From: an uncultured Porphyromonadaceae bacterium
Lineage (GTDB): Bacteria; Bacteroidota; Bacteroidia; Bacteroidales; Muribaculaceae
NCBI GenBank assembly: GCA_902491515.1
Contig: CABUIC010000003.1
Coordinates: 77,792-141,791 of the forward strand
Length of the DNA stretch: 64,000 bases
Direction: 5' to 3'
Shown here: piece by piece, positions 34,924 through 44,912 of the stretch
Layout of the letters: each line of letters begins with the position of its first letter
Position numbering within the stretch: position 1 is the stretch's first letter
Notes under the pieces: generated by a model
What the model saw: only the letters and a program-made list of their open reading frames with translations
Told to the model about the DNA's origin: nothing
The model's database searches: none
Program-made: the position numbers and the translations under genes

Positions 34924-34931
34924 TAATTTTG
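34924..34931 (+). promoter_or_regulatory. -7 element of the GH3 gene
   Basis: TAATTTTG, 21 nt before the ATG at 34953; this supports that start over a TTG at 34929, which would lie inside the promoter. Confidence 0.55.
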
Positions 34932-34952
34932 CGAATTATAAAGAATTCTCAT

Positions 34953-37190
34953 ATGAGAAGCAATCTTGATAAAAAAGGAAACAAAGATCTTTTCACCTGG
35001 GAGCAGAAGGATGGTTTTACTCTTGTACGTCAGGATGGCGGTCCCGAGCTGGGTATTTCAGACGGGGCTTCGCGCGCACGCATCATATATATCGACGGGC
35101 ATGCTTTCAAGAATTTCGACGGCAGCGGTGAGCTGAAGCCTTATGAGGACTGGCGTCTTCCGGCCACCGAGAGGGCACGCCACCTCGCCAGCCGTCTGTC
35201 AATCGAGGAAATCGCCGGGCTGATGCTTTACAGCCGTCAGAACAAGTTGCCGATGCCCGACGACACCTATGGCGGAAAGCCCTTCGCCGAAAGCGGAGAG
35301 AAAGCCTGGGCGCTGAGCGACGGCCAGCGCAAGTTCCTCGTCGACGACCGCGTGCGTCATGTGCTTGTCTCGACGGTCGAAAGTCCGGAAACCGCCGCCC
35401 GCTGGAACAATGCGGTGCAAGCTCTTTGTGAGAATACGGCCCATGGCATCCCCGCTAACAATTCCTCCGACCCGCGCCACTCGGCCTTCGAGGATGCGGA
35501 ATTCGCCCCCGGGGCCTCCGGTCAGCTTTCTATGTGGAGCAATCTCATGGGGCTCGCCTCAACTTTCTCGCCCTCGACGGTCCGCCGCTTCGCTGAAATA
35601 GCCGCCGCCGAATACCGTGCACTCGGACTCACCACGGCTCTCTCCCCGCAGGCCGACCTCGGCACCGATCCCCGCTGGTACCGCTTCAACGCCACCTTCG
35701 GCAACGACCCGACGCTCGTAACCGATATAGTCCGCGAATACTGCGAGGGGCTTCAGGGGGCGGAGTGGGGGCGCGGGAGCGTTAACGCCATGGTCAAGCA
35801 CTGGCCCGGCGGAGGCTCCGGCGAAGGAGGCCGCGACGCCCATTACGGCAACGGCAAATATGCCGTATATCCCGGAGGATGCTTCGAGGTGCACAAGCGG
35901 CCATTCGTCAAGGGAGCGTTCCGTCTGCCCGGTAAAACGGCATGGGCCTCGGCCGTGATGCCTTACTACACCATTTCCTACAGTCAGACCTCGGAGAATG
36001 TCGGCAATTCCTTCAACCGCGAACTTATCCACGACCAGCTCCGCGGCGAATGCGGATACGACGGGGTGGTTTGCACAGACTGGATTATCACCGGCGACCC
36101 GTGCGACCCGGGAACGCACGGAGCTAAACCCTGGGGCGTCGAAGACCTCAGCGTGGCGGAGCGCCACTACAAGGCCCTGATGGCAGGTGTCGACCAGTTC
36201 GGAGGCGAGGGAGAGGCCGGCCCGGTGCTCGACGCCTACCGCCTCGGCTGCGAAAGACTCGGAGAAGAGAAGATGCGCAGGCGGATGGAGGATTCCGCTG
36301 TACGGCTCCTGCTCAATATCTTCCGCACGGGACTTTTCGAGAATCCATACACCGACCCCGGGGAAACGGTTCGTACCGTGGGCAACCCTGAGTGGATGGC
36401 CGAAGGCTACCGGCAGCAGGTGGCATCCGTGATTATGCTCAAGAACGCGGCGAACGTCCTTCCGCTCTCGGCAGGGACCAAGGTCTATATTCCCCGCCGA
36501 CAGGTGCCGGCAATGCGCACTTACTGGGGAAGCACGGAAGCCGCTAAGGATTACGAACCTGTTTCCCGCGAACTTGGTTCACATTATTTCGAGATTGTCG
36601 ACGGCCCCTCGGAGGCCGACGCCGCCATATTCTTTATGGAATCGCCTAGAAGCTACCGGATGGGTTATGATCCCGAAGACAAGGCCGCGGGCGGCAACGG
36701 CTATATACCCATCACACTTCAGTACCGTCCCTATACGGCTGTCGCCGCACGTCCGGAGAGCATTGCCGGCAACCGTTCATATGCCGGAAAAAGCGCGGTG
36801 GCCCAGAACGAGTGCGAGCTCGACGCTCTCGAGGCGCTGCAGGCGAAAATGGACGGCAAGCCGGTGATTGTGGTCATGGCTATGTCCAATCCCACCGTCC
36901 TCTCCGAGGTCGAGCCACTTGCCGATGCTTTGCTTGTGGGCTTTAGTGTCCAGGTGCAGGCCTTCATGGACCTAATAAGCGGTAAAGCCGAGCCTTCCGG
37001 GCTCCTGCCTTTCGAACTTCCGGCCGACATGGAGGCCGTCGAGCACCACTGCGAGGACCGTCCGCATGACATCCGCCCGTACACCGACAGCGAGGGCAAC
37101 ACTTACAGCTTCGCCTTCGGACTCGACTTCTCCGGCCCCATCAGCGACGCCCGCACGGCAAAGTACGGCAACCCCGGGCGGTACGAATGA
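34953..37190 (+). CDS. Glycoside hydrolase family 3
   Basis: 745 aa, no signal peptide, so cytoplasmic. GH3 N-terminal barrel with the nucleophile Asp in GVVCTDWIITGDP (about residue 376) and substrate-pocket motifs VKHWPGGGSGEGGRD and LSPQADLGTDPRW, followed by the C-terminal alpha/beta sandwich (VIMLKNAANVLPLS, VVMAMSNPTVL). Family members cut beta-glucosides, xylosides or related links. The local motif set is like Bacteroidales enzymes annotated as beta-glucosidase, but substrate cannot be read. Starts about 20 nt after a TAATTTTG box. Confidence 0.92.
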   Translation: MRSNLDKKGNKDLFTWEQKDGFTLVRQDGGPELGISDGASRARIIYIDGHAFKNFDGSGELKPYEDWRLPATERARHLASRLSIEEIAGLMLYSRQNKLPMPDDTYGGKPFAESGEKAWALSDGQRKFLVDDRVRHVLVSTVESPETAARWNNAVQALCENTAHGIPANNSSDPRHSAFEDAEFAPGASGQLSMWSNLMGLASTFSPSTVRRFAEIAAAEYRALGLTTALSPQADLGTDPRWYRFNATFGNDPTLVTDIVREYCEGLQGAEWGRGSVNAMVKHWPGGGSGEGGRDAHYGNGKYAVYPGGCFEVHKRPFVKGAFRLPGKTAWASAVMPYYTISYSQTSENVGNSFNRELIHDQLRGECGYDGVVCTDWIITGDPCDPGTHGAKPWGVEDLSVAERHYKALMAGVDQFGGEGEAGPVLDAYRLGCERLGEEKMRRRMEDSAVRLLLNIFRTGLFENPYTDPGETVRTVGNPEWMAEGYRQQVASVIMLKNAANVLPLSAGTKVYIPRRQVPAMRTYWGSTEAAKDYEPVSRELGSHYFEIVDGPSEADAAIFFMESPRSYRMGYDPEDKAAGGNGYIPITLQYRPYTAVAARPESIAGNRSYAGKSAVAQNECELDALEALQAKMDGKPVIVVMAMSNPTVLSEVEPLADALLVGFSVQVQAFMDLISGKAEPSGLLPFELPADMEAVEHHCEDRPHDIRPYTDSEGNTYSFAFGLDFSGPISDARTAKYGNPGRYE

Positions 37191-37222
37191 TTTGCAGGAC
37201 TCGGCGGAAAGTTGTAATTTTG
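37191..37222 (+). promoter_or_regulatory. Promoter of the ABC-F gene (near-leaderless)
   Basis: TTTG (37191-37194), 20 nt, TAATTTTG (37215-37222), then five nt to the ATG at 37228. The -33 box begins just after the GH3 stop. Transcription would start at or next to the ATG. Confidence 0.6.
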
Positions 37223-37227
37223 CAGTC

Positions 37228-39204
37228 ATGATTTCAATCAACGGACTTTCAGTGGAGTTCAGCGCACGCTCGCTGTTCGACAATATAAGTTATGTAATCA
37301 ATCCCCGCGACCGCATCGCCCTCGTCGGCAAGAACGGCGCAGGGAAATCGACGATGCTCAAGATCATCGCGGGACTGCAGCCCCCGACTTCCGGCACCGT
37401 GAGCGTTCCCGCCGACGTCACCGTGGGCTATCTTCCCCAGCAGATGCAGCTTGAGGACACCCTCACGGTTGTCGAAGAAGTCCGCAAGGCCTTCTCCCAT
37501 ATCGCGGAGATGCAGGCGCGCCTCGACGCCATGAGCGCCGAACTGGCGGAGCGCACGGACTACGACTCCGAAGAGTACCATCGTCTGATCGAGCACATCA
37601 GTGAGCTTTCCGAACAGATTGCCATGCTCGGCTCCGAAAACTGCGAGGCCGAGATGGAGAAGACGCTTATCGGCCTTGGATTTGTCCGCACGGACTTCAA
37701 CCGTCCCACCGCCGAGTTTTCAGGCGGCTGGCGAATGCGCATAGAGCTTGCCAAACTCTTGTTGCGGCGTCCGGACGTGCTGCTTCTCGACGAGCCTACC
37801 AACCACCTCGACATCGAGAGCATACAGTGGCTCGAGAATTTCCTCGTGGCCAAGGCCAAGGCCGTGGTGCTCGTCAGCCACGACCGCGCTTTCATCGACC
37901 GCGTGACGAACCGCACCATAGAGATTTCCCTCGGCAAGATTTACGACTACGCCGTGAACTACAGCCATTTCGTCGAGCTGCGCAAGGAACGCATCGAACA
38001 GCAGATGCGCGCCTACCGCAACCAGCAGAAGCAGATAGCCGACACCGAGGAATTCATAGAGCGTTTCCGCTACAAGGCCACCAAGGCCGTCCAGGTCCAG
38101 AGCCGCATGAAGCAGCTCGCCAAAATCGAGCGCATCGAAGTCGACGAGGTCGACAACAGCCATTTGTCCCTGCGTTTTCCTCCTGCGCCGCGCTCGGGCG
38201 ATTTCCCTGTCATCGCCGAGAACGTAGGAAAGGCCTACGGCGACCATCAGGTTTTCGACGGCGCGACATTCACAATCCGACGCGGCGAGAAAGTGGCCTT
38301 CGTCGGCAAGAACGGCGAAGGAAAGTCGACGCTCGTGAAGTGCATCATGGGCGAGATCCCATTCACCGGCCATCTGAAGATAGGCCACAACGTGAAAATT
38401 GGTTACTTCGCCCAGAACCAGGCCCAGCTCCTCGACGGGGAGCTCACCGTGTTCGACACCATCGACCGCGTGGCCGTCGGCGACATACGCCTTAAAATCC
38501 GGGATATTCTCGGCGCGTTCATGTTCGGCGGCGAGGCTTCCGACAAGAAGGTGCGGGTGCTGTCCGGCGGAGAGAAGACGCGTCTGGCCATGATTAAGCT
38601 GCTTCTCGAGCCCGTCAATCTTCTGATTCTCGACGAACCGACAAACCACCTCGACATGAAGACCAAGGACATCCTCAAGCAGGCCATAAAGGACTTCGAC
38701 GGAACGGTGATTGTCGTCAGCCACGACCGCGAGTTTCTCGACGGCCTCGTAGGGAAGGTCTATGAATTCGGGGGAGGACAGGTGCGCGAAAATCTCGGAG
38801 GCATTTACGACTTCCTCGAGAAAAAACGCCTCGCATCGCTTCAGGAACTCGAGCGGTCCGCGCCCAAGGCTCCGAAGAACGAGAAGACTCCGCCCCCCGA
38901 AACTCCCTCTAAGGCCGGGAAGCCGGCGCAGGGGGCTCCCGCACCCGAAAAGCCACAGCCGAAGCTCAGCTATGCCGAGGCCCGGGAACGCGAGAAAGCC
39001 GTGCGACGCGCCCGCAAGAGGGTGGAGGACGCCGAGACCGGAGTTGCCGCAGCCGAGGAGGCCGTCAAGGCCGTGGAAGCCCGCATCGCCGCTGGAGAGG
39101 TGGCGCCGGAAGTCTTCGAAGAGCACGCCGCGGCCAACAAGGCCCTCGAGAACGCCATGAGCGTCTGGGAACTCGCCCAGATGGAACTCGACGAAATGCA
39201 ATAG
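37228..39204 (+). CDS. ABC-F family ribosome-associated ATPase
   Basis: 658 aa from the ATG at 37228; the longer open frame overlaps the GH3 gene and its promoter. Two ABC domains without membrane segments: Walker A GKNGAGKST and GKNGEGKST, signatures FSGGWRMRIELAKLL and LSGGEKTRLAMIKLL, Walker B LLLDEPTNHLD and LILDEPTNHLD. The linker is rich in Lys/Glu (RKERIEQQMRAYRNQQKQIA), and the C-terminus is a Pro/Ala-rich spacer plus a coiled coil (about 580-658), the Uup-like arrangement. ABC-F proteins act on the translating ribosome, some giving antibiotic protection; which applies here is unknown. Confidence 0.92.
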   Translation: MISINGLSVEFSARSLFDNISYVINPRDRIALVGKNGAGKSTMLKIIAGLQPPTSGTVSVPADVTVGYLPQQMQLEDTLTVVEEVRKAFSHIAEMQARLDAMSAELAERTDYDSEEYHRLIEHISELSEQIAMLGSENCEAEMEKTLIGLGFVRTDFNRPTAEFSGGWRMRIELAKLLLRRPDVLLLDEPTNHLDIESIQWLENFLVAKAKAVVLVSHDRAFIDRVTNRTIEISLGKIYDYAVNYSHFVELRKERIEQQMRAYRNQQKQIADTEEFIERFRYKATKAVQVQSRMKQLAKIERIEVDEVDNSHLSLRFPPAPRSGDFPVIAENVGKAYGDHQVFDGATFTIRRGEKVAFVGKNGEGKSTLVKCIMGEIPFTGHLKIGHNVKIGYFAQNQAQLLDGELTVFDTIDRVAVGDIRLKIRDILGAFMFGGEASDKKVRVLSGGEKTRLAMIKLLLEPVNLLILDEPTNHLDMKTKDILKQAIKDFDGTVIVVSHDREFLDGLVGKVYEFGGGQVRENLGGIYDFLEKKRLASLQELERSAPKAPKNEKTPPPETPSKAGKPAQGAPAPEKPQPKLSYAEAREREKAVRRARKRVEDAETGVAAAEEAVKAVEARIAAGEVAPEVFEEHAAANKALENAMSVWELAQMELDEMQ

Positions 39205-39261
39205 CGAAAACAATCCAATCAATGCCCCGCAGAGGGGCCAACATAAAGTATTTTTACACAT

Positions 39262-41304
39262 ATGAACAAATCAATCACTCTCCTCGTGCTCGCCGCCTGC
39301 GGCGTGTGCGGAGCAGGCCTTTATTCCTGCTCCAAGAGCGAGGCAAAGACCGACGCCCCCCGCGGCTTCGACCTTGCGAATCTCGACACCTCCGTCGCTC
39401 CCGGCGAGGATTTCTATGATTTTGCATGCGGCGGCTGGATGAAGGCCAATCCCCTTCAGGCCCAGTATTCGCGTTTCGGCACCTTCGACCAGCTCGCTGA
39501 GCTCAACCGCCAGCAGGTCCGCGACCTCGTCCTCGACCTCGCCAGGCAGAAGAACGAGCCCGGCACAAACGCCCAGAAAGTGGCAGACCTCTACGCCATG
39601 GGTATGGACAGCGTGCGCCTCAACAAGGAAGGCGCCGAGACTGTCAAGGTCGACCTCGCGCGCATCGCCGCAGCTGACCGCGACAGCCTCATGACCCTTA
39701 TGGCAACGCTCCCCGGAATCGACGCATTTTTCGGCACAGGTGTCGAGGCTGACCTCGCAAACGCCGACCGAAACGCAATGTACTGGAGTCAGGGCGGCCT
39801 CGGTCTCGGCGACCGCGACTACTACACCGACGACACCGACCGTGCAAAGGCCATCCGCGAGGCATACAAGACCTATCTGAAGACCATCGCCGGTCTCTCC
39901 GGATTCTCCGCCGAAGACGCCGACCGCATCGTGGCAAACACCATGGAAGTAGAGACTACTCTCGCCTCGAAGCAGAAGACCCAGGTCGAGCTCCGCGACA
40001 TCTCAGCCATGTACAACCCCATGCCTGTGGCCGACCTCTCCAAAAAGTTCGCCAACATCGACCTTCCCGCATACTTCAAGGCCCAGGGCCTTCAGGCCGC
40101 TGTCGACACCGTCATCGTGGCCCAGCCCGAATACTACGCCGTGGTGAACGACATGATCGGCAGCATCGACACTCAGAAGCTCCGCGACTATCTCACCGCC
40201 GGCTACCTCACTTCCGCCGCTCCCTATCTGAGCGACGACTTCGTGAACGCCCGCTTCGAGCTCACCAAGGTGATGAGCGGCGTCGAGGAGCAGCAGCCCC
40301 GCTGGAAGCGCGCTCTCAGCGTGCCCAACAGCATGCTCGGCGAAGCGCTCGGCGAACTCTACGTCGAGAAATACTTCCCCGCCACCTCTAAGGAGAAGAT
40401 GCTCACGCTCGTCGAGAACCTCCGCACGGCCCTCGGCCAGCACATCGATTCCCTCACGTGGATGAGCGACACCACCAAGGCCCGCGCTCAGGAGAAACTC
40501 GCCGCCTTCACTGTCAAGATCGGCTACCCCGACAAGTGGCGCGACTACTCCGGCCTCACCATCGACCCCTCCAGAACCTACTGGCAGAATGTTCAGGACG
40601 CCATCGTCTTCAACAACCAGTACAACCTCGACGACTACGGCAAGCCCGTCGACCGGGCCCGCTGGCTCATGAGCCCCCAGACCGTCAACGCCTACTACAA
40701 CCCCACGACAAACGAAATCTGCTTCCCCGCCGGCATTCTTCAGGCTCCCTACTTCAATCCGGATGCCAGCGACGCCGAGAACTACGGCGCCATCGGCGTG
40801 GTCATCGGTCATGAGATGACCCACGGCTTCGACGACCAGGGCCGTCAGTTCGACAAGGACGGCAACTTCGCCGACTGGTGGACTCCCGCCGACGCCGAGG
40901 CCTTCGAGGCACTTGCCAACAAACTCGTCGACCAGTTCGACGCCATCGAGGTTCTTCCCGGCACCCATGCCAACGGCAAGCTCACCCTCGGCGAGAACAT
41001 CGCCGACCAGGGCGGCCTCCGCGTGGCCTACACCGCCTACCACAACGCCCTCGGCGACAAGGAAGACGAGACCGTCGACGGCTACACCGGCGACCAGCGC
41101 TTCTACATCTCCTACGCCAACGTATGGGCCGGCAACATCCGCGAGGCTGAAATCCTCCAGCGCACCCAGACCGACCCCCACAGCCTCGGCCGCTGGCGCG
41201 TCAACGCCTCCCTCCGCAACCTCGAGCCCTTCTTCGCCGCATTCGGCATCAAAGAAGGCGACAAAATGTTCCGCCCCGTAGAAGAGCGCGTAGTGATCTG
41301 GTAA
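39262..41304 (+). CDS. M13 family zinc metallopeptidase (neprilysin-like lipoprotein)
   Basis: 680 aa. Lipobox LVLAAC near residue 13 suggests a lipid-anchored periplasmic enzyme. M13 N-terminal domain (APGEDFYDFACGGWMKANP) and catalytic domain with HExxH in VIGHEMTHGFDDQGRQFD, second zinc ligand in LGENIADQGG, substrate arm NAYYNPTTNEICFPAGIL and the C-terminal RVNASLRNLEPFFAAF. Cuts oligopeptides. The ABC-F gene lies 57 nt upstream with no terminator seen. A strong hairpin follows. Confidence 0.95.
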   Translation: MNKSITLLVLAACGVCGAGLYSCSKSEAKTDAPRGFDLANLDTSVAPGEDFYDFACGGWMKANPLQAQYSRFGTFDQLAELNRQQVRDLVLDLARQKNEPGTNAQKVADLYAMGMDSVRLNKEGAETVKVDLARIAAADRDSLMTLMATLPGIDAFFGTGVEADLANADRNAMYWSQGGLGLGDRDYYTDDTDRAKAIREAYKTYLKTIAGLSGFSAEDADRIVANTMEVETTLASKQKTQVELRDISAMYNPMPVADLSKKFANIDLPAYFKAQGLQAAVDTVIVAQPEYYAVVNDMIGSIDTQKLRDYLTAGYLTSAAPYLSDDFVNARFELTKVMSGVEEQQPRWKRALSVPNSMLGEALGELYVEKYFPATSKEKMLTLVENLRTALGQHIDSLTWMSDTTKARAQEKLAAFTVKIGYPDKWRDYSGLTIDPSRTYWQNVQDAIVFNNQYNLDDYGKPVDRARWLMSPQTVNAYYNPTTNEICFPAGILQAPYFNPDASDAENYGAIGVVIGHEMTHGFDDQGRQFDKDGNFADWWTPADAEAFEALANKLVDQFDAIEVLPGTHANGKLTLGENIADQGGLRVAYTAYHNALGDKEDETVDGYTGDQRFYISYANVWAGNIREAEILQRTQTDPHSLGRWRVNASLRNLEPFFAAFGIKEGDKMFRPVEERVVIW

Positions 41305-41336
41305 ACCCCACCGGTCCCGGATCCAATCCTACTAAT

Positions 41337-41383
41337 GTGGCTTATGTGCCTTATGTAGAGAATACATAAGAAACATAAGCCAC
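41337..41383 (+). terminator. Terminator hairpin after the M13 peptidase
   Basis: GTGGCTTATGT (41337-41347) pairs with ACATAAGCCAC (41373-41383), and inside it CTTATGTA pairs with TACATAAG around a five nt loop: 19 bp in two perfect blocks, followed by TTATTATAT. It marks the left edge of the restriction-modification island. Confidence 0.7.
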
Positions 41384-41473
41384 TTATTATATCTCAATCA
41401 GAAGTAATTCCACCAAGCGTGGGTTAAACCTTATTTAACGTCGCAGTACGCAAATTTTGCCCATAAGATTTAT

Positions 41474-41481
41474 TATATTTG
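41474..41481 (+). promoter_or_regulatory. -7 element of the restriction-modification operon
   Basis: TATATTTG, 37 nt before the helicase ATG. A TTTG lies upstream but only 14 nt away, so the -33 part is doubtful. Confidence 0.45.
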
Positions 41482-41518
41482 CAAAAGAATAAACCACGGC
41501 TAAATAGTCGAAGATTCA

Positions 41519-44500
41519 ATGGAAGTAATAGACAACGTAAACAAGACGCTGAAAGACGATATGCTCATCACCTTGCGCTCCGGCTCCAAGGTGGCTATCG
41601 CTGCATCTTGTTTCTCCATATATGCCTTTCAGGAACTGAAAGAGCAGTTGTCCGATATTTCTGAACTGCGTTTTATCTTCACTTCTCCTTCTTTCGTAAC
41701 CGAAAAGGTCGATAAGCAAAAACGCGAGTTCTACATCCCTCGCCTTAATCGTGAACGCGACCTCTATGGCTCGGAGTTTGAAATCAAACTCCGTAACGAA
41801 CTTTCCTTGAAAGCCGTTGCCAAAGAGTGCGCTGAGTGGATTCGTCAAAAGGCTTGCTTCAAATCAAACCGCACAAATGCCGGGATGCCGTCATTTGCAA
41901 CCGTTGACGATACCACATATATGCCTCTCGGCGGTTTCACTACCGTTGAGTTGGGTTGCGAGCGCGGCAATAGCCTTGCTATCGCAATCAATAAGATGGA
42001 GGCTCCATTCTCTCAACAGTATCTCCAAATCTTTAATCAGATATGGAACGACGGCGAGCAGCTGCAAGTCGTTACCGAACAGGTACTCGACAACATCACC
42101 AACGCTTACAAAGAAAACTCCCCGGAGTTTATCTACTTTGTTACGCTCTACAATATCTTCAACGAGTTCCTTGAAGATATTTCGGAAGACGTGCTGCCAA
42201 ATGAAGCCACCGGCTTCAAGTCGAGCGTTATCTGGAATAAGCTCTACAATTTCCAACGTGATGCCGCTCTCGCCATCATCAACAAGTTGGAAAAGTTCAA
42301 CGGCTGCATCCTTGCCGACTCCGTGGGTCTCGGCAAGACGTTTACTGCTCTTTCGGTAATAAAGTATTACGAGAACCGCAACAAGTCCGTTCTCGTCCTA
42401 TGCCCGAAGAAGCTGCACGACAACTGGGTTACTTATCGTAGTAACTACGTCAATAACCCGCTCGTTGCCGACCGTTTGCGGTATGATATTCTCTATCATA
42501 CCGACCTTTCGCGTTTGACAGGTCAAAGCAACGGTCTCGACCTCGAACATATAAACTGGGGGAATTACGACCTCGTAGTTATAGACGAGAGCCATAACTT
42601 CCGCAACGGCGGCAAAGTCACCACCGACGAGAACGATGAGAATCCACGCGAAAACCGCTATCTCCAGTTGATGAACAAGGTTATTCGCGCCGGGGTCAAA
42701 ACTAAAGTGCTCATGTTGTCGGCCACCCCCGTCAACAACCGCTTCAACGACCTGCGCAATCAGCTCGCTCTCGCTTACGAGGGCGACAGCACCAAACTTG
42801 ACTCACTACTCTCTACTAACTCCTCACTTGAAGAGATTTTCCGTCAGGCTCAGACTGCTTTCAACCGATGGTCCAAACTTCCTGCCGAGGAGCGCACAAC
42901 AAAGGCATTGCTCGAAATGTTGAGTTTCGATTTCTTTGAAGTCCTTGACAGCGTTACCATTGCTCGCTCGCGCAAGCACATCGAGCAATATTACGATACC
43001 ACTGACATCGGTAAGTTCCCGGAGAGATTGAAACCAATCTCCCGTGCCCCGAAACTTACTGACCTGCCTACTGCGGTCAGCTTCAATGATATTTTCATCA
43101 GCGTCAGCGAGCTTAATCTCGCTATATACACGCCCTCCGACTTCATCTTGCCGAGCAAGCTGGAGAAGTACATGGAGGTGCGCGAGGACGGACGCTTCGG
43201 CAATCTTTCGCGTAGCGGTCGTGAACGAGGCATCAGGCAACTTATGAGCATCAACTTGCTCAAACGCCTTGAAAGTTCTGTCAATTCGTTCCGTCTTACA
43301 CTTGAACAAATCAGGAAATATATCGAAGCCACGATAAAAGCCATTGATGATCTTGCCGCCAAGCAAGAACCATCCATGGTTTGCGATTATGATTTCTCTT
43401 ACGGTCTCGACTTCGACGATAGGGAGGACACCGTCTTTATCGGAAACAAGAAAACCAAAATCGCACTGGAGGATATGGACTATGTTCAGTGGCGCGGCTA
43501 TCTCGCCAAAGACCTCGACAATCTGAACACGCTGCTGTTCATGCTTGCCGACATTACCCCTGAACATGACAGCAAACTGCAAATGCTCATTGAGGACATT
43601 CGCAATAAGTTTGCCCATCCAATAAACGGCGAAAACAAAAAGATTATAGTATTTACCGCCTTCTCTGATACGGCTCAGTATCTCTACGATAACATCGCAC
43701 CTACCGTCCGGGCACTCGGTTCTCATATTGGCCTGATAAGCGGTGACAATGTTGGGACATCGCTTCGCGATGTTTCGAGAAACGGTTTCGATTTCAACAA
43801 AATACTGACGCTTTTCTCGCCCATCTCGAAAGAGAAAGCCTCGCTATATCCGAAGCTTAATGAGGAAATAGACGTACTTATCGCCACCGATTGCATCTCG
43901 GAAGGTCAGAACCTCCAGGACTGCGATTTCCTTATTAACTACGATATTCATTGGAACCCCGTGCGCATCATTCAGCGTTTCGGTCGAATAGACCGCATAG
44001 GCTCTCGCAACGCGGTTATTCAGCTTGTCAACTATTGGCCCGACATGGACCTTGACGATTATATCAATCTCAAAGGTCGTGTCGAAGCCCGTATGAAAGT
44101 GTCGGTTCTCACCGCCACCGGCGATGACAACCCCCTTTCTGCCGAGGAACAGGGCGACCTCAAATATCGCCGCGACCAGTTGGAACGCCTCAAAGAGGAA
44201 GTCGTGGATATTGAAGAAATGAGCACAGGCGTTTCCATCATGGACTTGGGCTTGAATGAATTTCGTCTCGACTTGCTCGACTACATGAAGCATGATGCAA
44301 GCCGAATGCAGAATGGAGCTCGCTCCGATTCTGCTGAGGCGCAGCTCATGCAAGGCAAAGCCAACCTGGGACACGACATTGAGCATACCCCGATGGGGCT
44401 TCATGCTCTCGTCGCTTCCGATAAGGACGCGCCTCCGGGCGTTGTTTTCGTGCTAAAAAATCGCAATAACGAAATCAACATCGACCGAAAGAACAGGCTT

Positions 44501-44899
44501 CACCCGTTCTATATGGTCTATATCTCGTCAGTTAGTAGTGAGGAGTTAGCAGTGAGGAGTGGCCTTAACTCCACGCCACTCACTTCTCACTCCTCACTAT
44601 ACATAAGTCACCTCGACCCTAAAGACCTTCTCGACCGGATGCGCCATCTTTGCCGTGGCAAGTCGGAGCCGCTACTTGAACTTTGCCGAAAGTTCAACGC
44701 CGAGACTCGCGACGGTCAGCGTATGGGTACTTACTCCCGTCTGCTTGGCGATGCAATCTCGTCACTAATCAAGGTCAAGGAATCCACTGACCTATTTTCG
44801 TTCCTCGACGGCGATAGCGGCTCGCTTTTCGGCAACGATGTTCGAGGCCTCGATGATTTTGAACTGATTTGTTTTCTGATAGTGAGGAAGGAGGAGTGA
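41519..44899 (+). CDS. PLD-like/SNF2-type helicase of a type III RM locus
   Basis: 1126 aa. The N-terminus (SKVAIAASCFSIYAFQELKE, then IFTSPSF) resembles the phospholipase-D-like domain joined to superfamily-2 helicases. Helicase motifs: I DSVGLGKT, II VIDESHNFRN, III LMLSATPVNNR, V ATDCISEGQNLQ, VI IIQRFGRIDRIGS. It is the first gene of an operon with S23, DUF4391, Mod and Res; similar helicases accompany type III loci. Near the C-terminus about 25 residues (SSEELAVRSGLNSTPLTSHS...) are encoded by an in-frame inverted repeat, and the last residues (RKEE) come from a second repeat. More AT-rich than the 34-41 kb genes. Confidence 0.88.
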   Translation: MEVIDNVNKTLKDDMLITLRSGSKVAIAASCFSIYAFQELKEQLSDISELRFIFTSPSFVTEKVDKQKREFYIPRLNRERDLYGSEFEIKLRNELSLKAVAKECAEWIRQKACFKSNRTNAGMPSFATVDDTTYMPLGGFTTVELGCERGNSLAIAINKMEAPFSQQYLQIFNQIWNDGEQLQVVTEQVLDNITNAYKENSPEFIYFVTLYNIFNEFLEDISEDVLPNEATGFKSSVIWNKLYNFQRDAALAIINKLEKFNGCILADSVGLGKTFTALSVIKYYENRNKSVLVLCPKKLHDNWVTYRSNYVNNPLVADRLRYDILYHTDLSRLTGQSNGLDLEHINWGNYDLVVIDESHNFRNGGKVTTDENDENPRENRYLQLMNKVIRAGVKTKVLMLSATPVNNRFNDLRNQLALAYEGDSTKLDSLLSTNSSLEEIFRQAQTAFNRWSKLPAEERTTKALLEMLSFDFFEVLDSVTIARSRKHIEQYYDTTDIGKFPERLKPISRAPKLTDLPTAVSFNDIFISVSELNLAIYTPSDFILPSKLEKYMEVREDGRFGNLSRSGRERGIRQLMSINLLKRLESSVNSFRLTLEQIRKYIEATIKAIDDLAAKQEPSMVCDYDFSYGLDFDDREDTVFIGNKKTKIALEDMDYVQWRGYLAKDLDNLNTLLFMLADITPEHDSKLQMLIEDIRNKFAHPINGENKKIIVFTAFSDTAQYLYDNIAPTVRALGSHIGLISGDNVGTSLRDVSRNGFDFNKILTLFSPISKEKASLYPKLNEEIDVLIATDCISEGQNLQDCDFLINYDIHWNPVRIIQRFGRIDRIGSRNAVIQLVNYWPDMDLDDYINLKGRVEARMKVSVLTATGDDNPLSAEEQGDLKYRRDQLERLKEEVVDIEEMSTGVSIMDLGLNEFRLDLLDYMKHDASRMQNGARSDSAEAQLMQGKANLGHDIEHTPMGLHALVASDKDAPPGVVFVLKNRNNEINIDRKNRLHPFYMVYISSVSSEELAVRSGLNSTPLTSHSSLYISHLDPKDLLDRMRHLCRGKSEPLLELCRKFNAETRDGQRMGTYSRLLGDAISSLIKVKESTDLFSFLDGDSGSLFGNDVRGLDDFELICFLIVRKEE
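44537..44598. repeat. In-frame AGTGAGGAGT inverted repeat inside the helicase gene
   Basis: Left arm 44537-44563 (AGTGAGGAGTTAGCAGTGAG...TGGC) pairs with right arm 44575-44598 (GCCACTCACTTCTCACTCC...). The outer 10 bp and inner 6-7 bp are perfect, with a three-base insertion and two mismatches between, and an 11 nt loop. It adds about 21 codons without breaking the frame. Same repeat type as the stretches flanking the S23 gene. Confidence 0.7.
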
Positions 44900-44912
44900 G
44901 TAGTGAGTAGTG
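44881..44912 (+). repeat. AGTGAG-type repeat upstream of the S23 gene
   Basis: AGTGAGGAAGGAGGAGTGAG continued by TAGTGAGTAGTG. It supplies the last codons of the helicase and the GTG start codon of the S23 gene. Confidence 0.6.

Noticed and set aside
40003..41181. 392-codon minus-strand frame opposite the M13 peptidase
   Set aside because: Antisense shadow of a highly biased gene; composition Val/Gly/Leu/Asp only.
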